NCBI GenBank assembly: GCA_016191285.1
Contig: JACPPA010000027.1
Location: 1 to 41,602 of the forward strand
Origin: Gammaproteobacteria bacterium
Lineage (GTDB): Bacteria > Pseudomonadota > Gammaproteobacteria > Ga0077536
DNA length: 41,602 nt
Direction: 5' to 3'
This document shows, one piece after another, positions 35,128 to 41,602 of this stretch (position 1 is the first letter of the stretch; each line of letters begins with the position of its first letter). A program made the position numbers and the translations under genes. The notes under the pieces are model-generated. The model was not told the DNA's origin and did no database searches. It worked only from the letters and a program-made list of their open reading frames with translations.

Positions 35128-35536
35128 GAACGCGTTGCTGGCGCTGCGGTTCGCGGCCGATCCCAGGCGCTTACGCCGCGTGCGCGAACGGGTGCAGGTG
35201 CTGGCTGAACACCTCGGTTGTACCCGCAGCCAAGTCTCGGATTTGGTGATCGCGGTCAACGAGGCCTGCATGAATATCATCCAGCATGCGTACCGGGGCG
35301 ATAAATCCGGTCAAATCATGCTCGAGATCCGGCGCGATGGGGCGGAATTGGAAGTATTGCTAACGGATTTCGCGCCACCGGTTGACCATCGTGCCATTCG
35401 GCCACGACCACTCCACGAGCTTAGACCGGGCGGGCTGGGAACTTATTTCATCCAGGCCAGTGTCGATGATTGTGTGTATGGGCATTTAGCCGATCGCGTG
35501 GGGAATTACGTTAGGATGACCAAGAAAATAAACTAG
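35117..35536 (+). CDS. RsbW-type anti-sigma/switch serine kinase
   Basis: A 139-residue GHKL ATPase kinase. The N-box VIAVNEACMNIIQHAY carries the E..N..H pattern, LTDFAPP corresponds to the G1 region and GGLGTYFIQASVDD to the G2 region, so ATP binding looks intact. Such kinases phosphorylate a STAS antagonist on serine and often sequester a partner (classically a sigma factor); no sigma gene is present here. The ATG at 35117 is chosen because it starts the conserved ALRFAADP; it overlaps the phosphatase gene. It ends 23 nt before the STAS gene. Confidence 0.93.
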   Translation: MSAKNALLALRFAADPRRLRRVRERVQVLAEHLGCTRSQVSDLVIAVNEACMNIIQHAYRGDKSGQIMLEIRRDGAELEVLLTDFAPPVDHRAIRPRPLHELRPGGLGTYFIQASVDDCVYGHLADRVGNYVRMTKKIN

Positions 35537-35559
35537 AACCCTCGGAGCGAGTACTGGCT

Positions 35560-35892
35560 ATGGTGTATCAAGTGAAGAAAGACAGTGGTTTCGCGATCAT
35601 CCACTTAGTTGGCGATATCGATCTGTCCTGTTCGCCAGAAGCGCGCAAAGCGATTCTCGATAGCCTCGGCGCGGGGCAACCCACATTGGTTGATCTCTCG
35701 GGCGTGACCTATATCGACAGCTCGGGCGTCGCCAATCTGGTTGAAGGTTATCAAACCGCGAAGAAGAAAAGTCTCGAATTCGGCCTGCTCGGGGTTAGCG
35801 AGGCGGCGTTCAGCGTGCTCGAGCTGGCGCGCTTGGACAAGGTGTTTCCAATCCACGGTTCGCTGAAGGAACGCCTCGCAAAGAATGGTTGA
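35560..35892 (+). CDS. STAS-domain antagonist (RsbV/MlaB-like)
   Basis: A 110-residue single STAS domain. VDLSGVTYIDSSGVANLVEGY contains the conserved D-S-S-G loop whose serine is the phosphorylation site in RsbV/SpoIIAA proteins. MlaB, the STAS subunit of the Mla transporter, has the same fold. Here the gene overlaps mlaE by 8 nt and follows its cognate-looking kinase and phosphatase, so it may act in both roles: switch substrate and transporter subunit. The start is an ATG with a GGAG-type site upstream. Confidence 0.92.
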   Translation: MVYQVKKDSGFAIIHLVGDIDLSCSPEARKAILDSLGAGQPTLVDLSGVTYIDSSGVANLVEGYQTAKKKSLEFGLLGVSEAAFSVLELARLDKVFPIHGSLKERLAKNG

Positions 35893-36697
35893 GCGCGCCG
35901 ACGGCCGGGTCCAGCAGGCGATGGTTCAGGTCGGGCGCGCCGCGATCGGCGTGATCGAGGAATATGGCTATTGGCTGACCTTGGTTGCTGAAAGCCTGTA
36001 CTGGTTGGTGGTCGGACCTTTCAAAGGACGGCCGGTGCGACTCAGCGCGATCGCCACGCAGATGATGGTTGTTGGGGTCGCCGCGACGCCGATCCTGTTC
36101 ATGCTGTCGTTTGCGATCGGCGTCATGCTGGCGATCCAAGGGATTTATACTCTGCGCCAATTCGGGGCCGAGACTCAGGTAGTGCTCGGCATTGCGTTAT
36201 CCGTCGTGCGCGAATTCGGGCCGCTAATCACCGGGATCTTGCTCGCCGGCCGCAGTGGCTCGGCGCTCGCTGCGCGCATCGGAACCATGCAGGTGAATCA
36301 AGAAATCGACGCCTTAACCGTGATGGGTATCGATCCGGTGCGCTATCTCGCCGCCCCAGTCTTGGTGGCGATGATGATCATGGTTCCGGTGCTGACCTTA
36401 TTCGCTGATCTGTCCGCGCTGTTCGGTGGCGCGGTGTTCTGCCGCTTGGAGCTCGGATTAAGCCAAATCGCGTACTGGGATCAGGCTACTTCATTCATTG
36501 CCGCCGCGGATCTCTATCAAGGATTGATCAAAAGCGTGATATTCGCGGCGCTCATCGCGCTCGTCGGCATCAGCAATGGCTTTGCCGTCAGTGGCGGCGC
36601 CGAAGGAGTGGGGCGCGCGACGACGCGTGCGGTGGTGTGGTCCATCTCTTACCTGGTTCTTGCGGACATGCTGTTCACGTATTTTTTGAATCGCTAA
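35885..36697 (+). CDS. mlaE: MlaE-family ABC lipid-transport permease
   Basis: A 270-residue integral membrane protein of the MlaE/PqiA-associated permease family. A coupling amphipathic N-terminus is followed by five or six hydrophobic helices, with the family signature FGPLITGILLAGRSGSALAARIGTMQVNQEIDAL and MGIDPVRYLAAPVLVA. It pairs with the ATPase encoded next and the MCE protein encoded after it to move phospholipid across the periplasm; direction is unknown. It starts inside the STAS gene and ends 5 nt before mlaF. A MlaC periplasmic carrier is missing here. Confidence 0.93.
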   Translation: MVERADGRVQQAMVQVGRAAIGVIEEYGYWLTLVAESLYWLVVGPFKGRPVRLSAIATQMMVVGVAATPILFMLSFAIGVMLAIQGIYTLRQFGAETQVVLGIALSVVREFGPLITGILLAGRSGSALAARIGTMQVNQEIDALTVMGIDPVRYLAAPVLVAMMIMVPVLTLFADLSALFGGAVFCRLELGLSQIAYWDQATSFIAAADLYQGLIKSVIFAALIALVGISNGFAVSGGAEGVGRATTRAVVWSISYLVLADMLFTYFLNR

Positions 36698-36702
36698 ATT
36701 TG

Positions 36703-37506
36703 ATGTCTGACGATTACGCCCTCGAAGTCGATTCAGTCACTGCGTATTACGGCTCGCGGCGCATCCTCGACGACGTTTCGCTGCGTGTCGGTTACGGCGA
36801 AATCATGGTGATCATGGGGGGCAGCGGGTCGGGCAAAAGCACGTTGTTGCGGCACATGCTCGCGCTCAACAAGCTTGCGGCCGGCAGCATTCGCGTATTG
36901 GGGCTTAACATCGCACGAGCCACCGGCGAAGAACTGCACAAACTTCGACGAGATATCGGCGTAGCGTTTCAATCCGGGGCCTTGCTGAGTTCGCTTACCG
37001 TGGGCGAAAACGTCGCCCTGCCGCTACGTGAGCATACCGACCTTAACGACAACATCGTTCAAATCAGCGCCAAGTTAAAGCTCGAGGTCGTGAATTTAGG
37101 CGGTTTCGATCAGCTCTACCCTGCGCAACTTTCCGGCGGCATGATCAAACGGGCTGCGTTGGCGCGTGCGCTGGCGATGGATCCTAAGCTGTTGTTCTTC
37201 GACGAACCGTCGGCCGGTCTCGATCCGGTGGTCTCGTCCGAACTCGACGATTTGATTTTGAAGCTTCGTAACTCGCTTAAGATGACCATCGTAGTGGTCA
37301 CGCATGAGCTCGAAAGCGCCTTTAAGATTGCAGATCGCATCACGGTATTGGATCATGGGCGCATCTTGATCTCGGGAACGGTCGACGAAGTGCGGAACTC
37401 AACCATAGCGCGGGTTCAAGATCTGCTGCAGCGACGCTCGCGTCCGTCCGAATTGTCGGCCGATGACTATCTTGAGCGGCTTACCGCGCATGTGAAAAGA
37501 GCTTGA
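36703..37506 (+). CDS. mlaF: MlaF-family ABC transporter ATPase
   Basis: A 267-residue ATPase. Walker A GGSGSGKST, a Q-loop in VAFQSGALLSSL, the ABC signature LSGGMIKRAALARALAMDP and Walker B LLFFDEPSAGLDPVVSSELD are intact, as is the H-loop in VVTHELES. It is the canonical MlaF-type partner of the permease encoded just upstream. I chose the ATG at 36703 (MSDDYALEVDSV); the longer frame to 36637 lies within mlaE. A C-terminal tail of about 30 residues after the core (SADDYLERLTAHVKRA) may contact the STAS subunit, as in known MlaF-MlaB pairs. Confidence 0.94.
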   Translation: MSDDYALEVDSVTAYYGSRRILDDVSLRVGYGEIMVIMGGSGSGKSTLLRHMLALNKLAAGSIRVLGLNIARATGEELHKLRRDIGVAFQSGALLSSLTVGENVALPLREHTDLNDNIVQISAKLKLEVVNLGGFDQLYPAQLSGGMIKRAALARALAMDPKLLFFDEPSAGLDPVVSSELDDLILKLRNSLKMTIVVVTHELESAFKIADRITVLDHGRILISGTVDEVRNSTIARVQDLLQRRSRPSELSADDYLERLTAHVKRA

Positions 37507-37545
37507 GTCGCGCCACCCACGCCAGCACGGGACCAAGGCTATCCA

Positions 37546-38556
37546 TTGAAGCGCGATACCGTTAATTACCTCGTCGTCGGTCTCTTTGTCACCGCGATCG
37601 CGGGCGCCTTTTTCATCTTCATGTACTTTGTGACCGGGCGAGCCGGCCCAACTGATCACTACTTCGCGTTCTACGCGAATGTCACCGGAATAAAGTTTGG
37701 TACGGGGGTCTTTTACGAAGGTTATCGCGTCGGGCAGGTTGAAGCGGTGGAGCCCACGCCGTTGCCGCAAGGGGTGCATTACAAAGTGACGCTCAGCGTG
37801 GCCAAGGATTGGCGGATCCCGGTCGATAGCGTGGCTGAAGTGGTCAGTGCTGGACTCATCTCGCAGGTCCGGATCGAGATCCGCGCAGGACATGCGAGCG
37901 AGTTGTTGCAGCCTGACGCCGAGATCCGCGGCCTGCAGAAGGCCGACTTGTTCGCGGCATTGAGCCGAGCCGCGAACGGCTTTAATGACCTCTCGCAAAC
38001 TGGCGTAACGCCGATTTTGCACAACTTAAATGAACGAATTTCACAAGTCGCCGATGAACTAAAAACCTTTCGAGAGGGTGAACTATCGCCCTTTATCGCA
38101 AGGCTTGATCACAGCTTGAACGATGAACTCGCGCCGCACGCGGCGCGCGTGCTGACGCGGCTCGATGCCGATGCCGCGCGCTTAGAACGCTTCTTGGGGC
38201 CCGAGCATGAAGCGCAGGTCGGTGAGTTTTTAACCCAGATTAATGACGCGGCGGTGAATCTGAATACGCTTATCGCGCGAATCGAAGCCACCCGCGCGGA
38301 ACTCGACACAGTCGTGGGGTCGGTGGGTCGGCTAGCGTCGACCAACGAGCCCGATCTCACCGCCGCGGTGCGCAATGCACGCTCGTCACTCGAGCAAATG
38401 GCGGCGACGCTTACCGCCATTAACGAACGCGTCGATTCCGTCATGTACAATTTGGACGGCAGCGCGCAGCAAATCCACGAGCTCACGCGCGCCTTGCGCG
38501 ATAACCCAACCCGTCTGCTGCGTGCCCCAGCGCCGGCCGTAAACAGTCCGCCATGA
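37546..38556 (+). CDS. MCE-domain (MlaD-like) substrate-binding protein
   Basis: A 336-residue inner-membrane-anchored protein. One N-terminal transmembrane helix (about 9-29, NYLVVGLFVTAIAGAFFIFM) precedes a single MCE domain (about 38-118, YANVTGIKFGTGVFYEGYRVGQVE) and a long helical tail with heptad-like repeats (about 140-320) ending near DNPTRLLRAP. The tail is much longer than that of MlaD (about 180 residues) and resembles PqiB/YrbD-like or Mce proteins that build periplasmic tunnels. The start is a TTG with AAGG upstream; no ATG or GTG is available in frame between the mlaF stop and the conserved region. It overlaps the lipoprotein gene by 4 nt. Confidence 0.88.
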   Translation: MKRDTVNYLVVGLFVTAIAGAFFIFMYFVTGRAGPTDHYFAFYANVTGIKFGTGVFYEGYRVGQVEAVEPTPLPQGVHYKVTLSVAKDWRIPVDSVAEVVSAGLISQVRIEIRAGHASELLQPDAEIRGLQKADLFAALSRAANGFNDLSQTGVTPILHNLNERISQVADELKTFREGELSPFIARLDHSLNDELAPHAARVLTRLDADAARLERFLGPEHEAQVGEFLTQINDAAVNLNTLIARIEATRAELDTVVGSVGRLASTNEPDLTAAVRNARSSLEQMAATLTAINERVDSVMYNLDGSAQQIHELTRALRDNPTRLLRAPAPAVNSPP

Positions 38557-39164
38557 ACGTATTGGCGGCCGGAATGATAATTTTGGTCGCGCTGGTGGGC
38601 TGCGGCGGCATTACGCCGCTACCCCAAGAAATATACATTCGACTCGCACTGGCCGTCCCGCCGTCCAACGTCGTGCAGTTTCCCGCGAGCGCTGCTTGGC
38701 GAGTCGCGCCGTTTCGGGGCAGCGGCGTACACAAAGAACGGGCGCTCGCCTATACCCGTGACCACGGCAAATCATTGCAACAGTACCCGCGAATATTTTG
38801 GCTTGATAGCCCTGAACGGCTGTTACAAGCGACGCTGGCGGGCTATTTGCGCGCTGGTGCCAACGTGCAGGTCACCACCGAGCGCGCGTCCAACGCGGGA
38901 CTGGAAGTGTTTGGAATTATCCAGCGATTTGAACAAGATTTAAGTGATGATCAGATTGCGGTCGACGCGGATTTGGTGATCGAGCTCCGACGACAGTCGA
39001 GTGGGCGCCTCTTATGCACCAAGGAATATCGAGTACGGCAGTCGATCGGCGATGCCTCTGCCGTCCACGTGGCAACCGCCATGAGTGAAGCTGTGACGCA
39101 AATCTATGCGCAATTTGCCACCGATGCGGCCGCTGCGCTTAAATCCGACGTGGCAAGCGAGTAG
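38553..39164 (+). CDS. ABC-transport auxiliary lipoprotein (PqiC-like)
   Basis: A 203-residue lipoprotein. Signal peptide with lipobox ALVG followed by Cys17, so it would be lipidated by Lgt. The mature part resembles the periplasmic auxiliary lipoproteins that accompany MCE/Mla/Pqi systems: a conserved PRIFWLDSPERLLQATL segment and a beta-rich body. It may dock the MCE tunnel to the outer membrane. The gene starts within the end of the MCE gene (ATGA) and is followed 5 nt later by the cyclase gene. The family assignment is from layout and context rather than a strong motif. Confidence 0.78.
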   Translation: MNVLAAGMIILVALVGCGGITPLPQEIYIRLALAVPPSNVVQFPASAAWRVAPFRGSGVHKERALAYTRDHGKSLQQYPRIFWLDSPERLLQATLAGYLRAGANVQVTTERASNAGLEVFGIIQRFEQDLSDDQIAVDADLVIELRRQSSGRLLCTKEYRVRQSIGDASAVHVATAMSEAVTQIYAQFATDAAAALKSDVASE

Positions 39165-39169
39165 GTAGG

Positions 39170-41419
39170 ATGCAAAAATTTCTGGCGCGAGTCCGTGAGC
39201 ATGGTATTCGAATTGGTCTAGGCCTCGCGGTCTTACTGTTGTTTCTCTTCCATGCCGCCAACTGGTTACGCCTGGGTTTGGTCGATAAGCTCGAGAATCT
39301 GTCCTATGACGAGCGCCTAGTGCTCACGATGCCCAACACCGTTGAGCAGCGCATTGTCATCGTCGATATCGATGAAAAAAGTTTGACCGCCGAAGGACGT
39401 TGGCCGTGGGGGCGGAATAAACTTGCGGCGCTTGTCGAACAATTGGCGTCTGAATACAAAGTCGCCTTGATTGGTTTTGACATCGTCTTCGCCGAACCCG
39501 ATGTTAGTTCCGGCTTGTCGGTGTTGGAAACACTTGGGACCACCGACTTCAAGGATGATGCGACCTACCACGCGCGGCTCGAAGCGATTCGACCACGTCT
39601 TGATTACGACGAAGTATTCGCGCGAACGCTGCAAAAATACCCGGTCGTCTTAGGCTATTACTTTAATTTCAGCGGCACGCTAAACCAACCTGCCGCCATC
39701 ATTGGCGCGTTGCCGGCGCCGACCTTCGTCAAGGGCGCGTTTGCCGGTAAAAACATCGCGTTTCGTCACGCCGATGGCTACGGCGCCAATCTCGAGAAGC
39801 TGCAGCGGCACTCGCTCGGCGCGGGGCATTTCAATCCCTTTCCTGATTCCGATGGCGTGATCCGGCGCGTGCCCATGTTGATCGAACACGATGGGGCGTA
39901 TTACGGATCGCTAGCGCTAGAAATGGCCCGCCTCGCCTTAGGCGCCAAGGAAATCACGCCGCGTTTCGAGCAGCCGCTGTTCGGCGCGCGCGGCTATCCG
40001 GGGCTCGAGTGGTTGGTGGTCGGCCATAGCGCCGTTCCCGTCGATCGCAATGTCCAAACGCTGGTGCCTTACCGCGGTCACCGCGGGAGTTTCCCGTATA
40101 TATCGGCGACCGATGTCCTCCACGACAAAGTGCCCAAAGAAGTACTCAATGGCGCGATCATTTTGGTCGGGACCACGGCGCCAGGACTGCTTGATTTGCG
40201 GACGACACCGGTTGACGAGGTCTACCCCGGCGTTGAAGTTCACGCCAACCTTATTTCGGGGATATTAAGCGGGCACATGAAGCAATTGCCGGCCTACACG
40301 CTTGGTGCGGAAGTGTTGCTTCTGCTGTTATTTGGGGTGGTGATGGCGGTATTAGCCCCGCTGTTTAGTCCGCTTGCAGCCACGGTTCTCGCGGCCGGCC
40401 TAATCCTTGGTTATATCGGATTGAACCTGCTGGTATGGACGGTCGGCGATTTTGTACTGCCTCTGGCGTCTGGCGTTTTGATGTTAGTGGGCATGTTCGT
40501 GTTGAATATGTCGTACGGTTATTTCATCGAGACGCGCGGCAAACGCCAAATCACCGGACTCTTCGGCCACTATGTCCCCCCCGAGCTTGTCGACGAAATG
40601 GCGAAACGCCCCGAAGTGTATTCGCTCGAGGCCGAAAGCCGCGAAATGACCGTGTTGTTTTCCGATGTCCGTGGCTTTACGACCATTTCCGAAGGGCTCA
40701 ACCCGAAAGAACTCTCGGCGCTAATGCATGAATTCCTGACCCCGATGACGAGGGTTATTCATGAGCGTCGCGGCACCATCGATAAGTACATGGGGGATGC
40801 AATCATGGCGTTTTGGGGCGCCCCGGTACTCGATCATGCGCATGCGTTGCACGCGGTGCAGGCTGGCCTCGATATGTTAGCTCGCGTCAACGAATTAAAT
40901 AAAAGCTTCGTGACTAAGGGCTGGCCAGAGATCAAGATCGGGATCGGGATCAACACCGGACCGATGAGCGTCGGCAACATGGGTTCCGAATTCCGCGTGG
41001 CCTATACCGTGCTGGGTGATGCGGTAAACCTCGGCTCGCGCCTTGAAGGATTGACCAAGGGTTACCAGATCCCGTTGTTGGTCAGCGAATCGACCAAGGA
41101 GGCGGTGCCCGAATACGCCTATCGCGAAGTCGACCGGGTGCGGGTCAAGGGCAAGGACAAGCCGATCACTATTTACGAACCGCTCGGGTTAAAAGAAGAT
41201 TTGGATACTAAATGGAAGGACGAGATGAAGCTCTATCGCGAAGCGCTGCGCCTGTATCGTTCCCAGGAATGGGAAACGGCGGAAATGAATTTTCTCAATC
41301 TGCAACGCAACTCGCGTGCGCCAGCGCTTTATAGAATTTACGTTGAACGGGTGACCAGTTACCGGCGCACGCCGCCGCCGTCAAATTGGGATGGCGTCTA
41401 TACACACGGCCAAAAGTAG
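39170..41419 (+). CDS. CHASE2-domain class III adenylate/guanylate cyclase
   Basis: A 749-residue membrane protein. An N-terminal hydrophobic helix (about 17-35) precedes an extracytoplasmic CHASE2 sensor domain (about 40-355), three transmembrane helices (about 370-450) and a C-terminal class III cyclase domain (about 490-690). Metal aspartates are in FSDVRGFT (about 497) and KYMGDAIMAFWG (about 539); VLGDAVNLGSRLEG and RVKGKDKPITIYE supply the Asp and Lys expected of ATP-specific enzymes, so cAMP is the likelier product. It is last in the transporter operon, 5 nt after the lipoprotein gene. The periplasmic CHASE2 domain could sense the state of the envelope or of the transported lipid, which is inference. 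Confidence 0.93.
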   Translation: MQKFLARVREHGIRIGLGLAVLLLFLFHAANWLRLGLVDKLENLSYDERLVLTMPNTVEQRIVIVDIDEKSLTAEGRWPWGRNKLAALVEQLASEYKVALIGFDIVFAEPDVSSGLSVLETLGTTDFKDDATYHARLEAIRPRLDYDEVFARTLQKYPVVLGYYFNFSGTLNQPAAIIGALPAPTFVKGAFAGKNIAFRHADGYGANLEKLQRHSLGAGHFNPFPDSDGVIRRVPMLIEHDGAYYGSLALEMARLALGAKEITPRFEQPLFGARGYPGLEWLVVGHSAVPVDRNVQTLVPYRGHRGSFPYISATDVLHDKVPKEVLNGAIILVGTTAPGLLDLRTTPVDEVYPGVEVHANLISGILSGHMKQLPAYTLGAEVLLLLLFGVVMAVLAPLFSPLAATVLAAGLILGYIGLNLLVWTVGDFVLPLASGVLMLVGMFVLNMSYGYFIETRGKRQITGLFGHYVPPELVDEMAKRPEVYSLEAESREMTVLFSDVRGFTTISEGLNPKELSALMHEFLTPMTRVIHERRGTIDKYMGDAIMAFWGAPVLDHAHALHAVQAGLDMLARVNELNKSFVTKGWPEIKIGIGINTGPMSVGNMGSEFRVAYTVLGDAVNLGSRLEGLTKGYQIPLLVSESTKEAVPEYAYREVDRVRVKGKDKPITIYEPLGLKEDLDTKWKDEMKLYREALRLYRSQEWETAEMNFLNLQRNSRAPALYRIYVERVTSYRRTPPPSNWDGVYTHGQK

Positions 41420-41480
41420 CGCATTCGTGCACTCGATTTGCGGGTTAGCGATGTCCGGGACGGCTGGCAAGGGGGATATT

Positions 41481-41506
41481 GGCGGAGCGGCCTTGCGCGG
41501 TCCGCC
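41481..41506. terminator. Hairpin between the cyclase and the FHA gene
   Basis: GGCGGA (41481-41486) pairs with TCCGCC (41501-41506) around a GC-rich loop, in the short spacer between convergent genes. No strong T-tract follows, so only a weak terminator call is possible. Confidence 0.4.
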
Positions 41507-41514
41507 AGCCAACA

Positions 41515-41602
41515 CTAGCGGGTAACCGTGAATTCCATTTTGATCCCGGCTAATTCGATGATATCGCCAGACTTCATCGCGTAGGCCTGCGGACCGATGG
41601 CG
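41515..41602 (-). CDS. FHA-domain protein, C-terminal fragment at the window edge
   Basis: Only the last 28 codons are inside the window (stop at 41515-41517). The peptide ends with SGDIIELAGIKMEFTVTR, matching the final beta-strands of forkhead-associated (phosphothreonine-binding) domains. The gene would run leftward toward the cyclase operon. Its presence beside a serine-kinase/phosphatase module is suggestive, but FHA domains bind phosphothreonine and the full gene is outside the window. Confidence 0.6.
   Translation of the reverse strand, partial: AIGPQAYAMKSGDIIELAGIKMEFTVTR

Noticed and set aside
33859-35892. Interpretation as a classical sigma-B-type regulon switch
   Set aside because: No sigma factor gene lies in or next to the module; the overlap with mlaE points to the transporter, although a distant sigma factor cannot be excluded.

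Overview
The window reads as chromosomal DNA of a moderately GC-rich gammaproteobacterium. The evidence is protein content and local gene order: lptD-surA-pdxA-rsmA, apaG-apaH, lgt-thyA-folA, yifB-ubiK-glnK-amtB and metG-rnfB-nth are arrangements typical of Gammaproteobacteria (some are shared with Betaproteobacteria). Species cannot be read from the sequence. I saw no rRNA, tRNA, CRISPR array, prophage or insertion-sequence transposase.

Layout. 1-900: no intact gene; a run of back-to-back hairpins, a frameshifted remnant of an AHL-lactonase-like metallo-beta-lactamase, and a strong hairpin terminator. 0.9-5.8 kb: accessory cassette, with an alpha/beta hydrolase (+) convergent to a four-gene minus-strand run (outer-membrane protein, cytochrome P450, luciferase-like oxidoreductase, GST), plausibly for oxidation or detoxification of a hydrophobic compound. 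6.0-9.4 kb: lgt-thyA-folA (+) against apaG-apaH (-). 9.4-13.6 kb: yifB and ubiK (-), then glnK and amtB (+), each of the last two with its own apparent sigma-54 promoter and NtrC-type site. 13.8-17.2 kb: TorF-like porin, tandem CDGSH Fe-S protein, a double cNMP-binding/rhodanese protein, aroE. 17.2-17.5 kb: AT-rich convergent spacer with two perfect inverted DnaA boxes. 17.5-27.2 kb: minus-strand block of rsmA, pdxA (no ordinary start codon), surA, lptD, a Lon-N-domain protein, mpl, ispG and an orphan response regulator. 27.4-29.7 kb: msrB plus a TusA-like gene (+), dcd and the Fe-S carrier apbC/mrp (-).

29.9-41.4 kb is one nearly gapless plus-strand run of twelve genes: metG, an RnfB-like ferredoxin fused to an RnfC-like tail, nth, a DUF1841 gene, then a complete partner-switching module (PP2C phosphatase with GAF, RsbW-type kinase, STAS antagonist), then a Mla/MCE lipid transporter (permease, ATPase, MCE protein, auxiliary lipoprotein) and finally a CHASE2-adenylate cyclase. 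The STAS gene overlaps the permease gene and sits where an MlaB-like subunit would be expected, so I propose that this locus is a phospho-switch-controlled lipid transporter with a cyclic-nucleotide output. The cNMP-binding rhodanese at 15.3 kb is a possible receptor. This is the most interesting candidate system here. An FHA-domain gene enters from the right edge on the minus strand.
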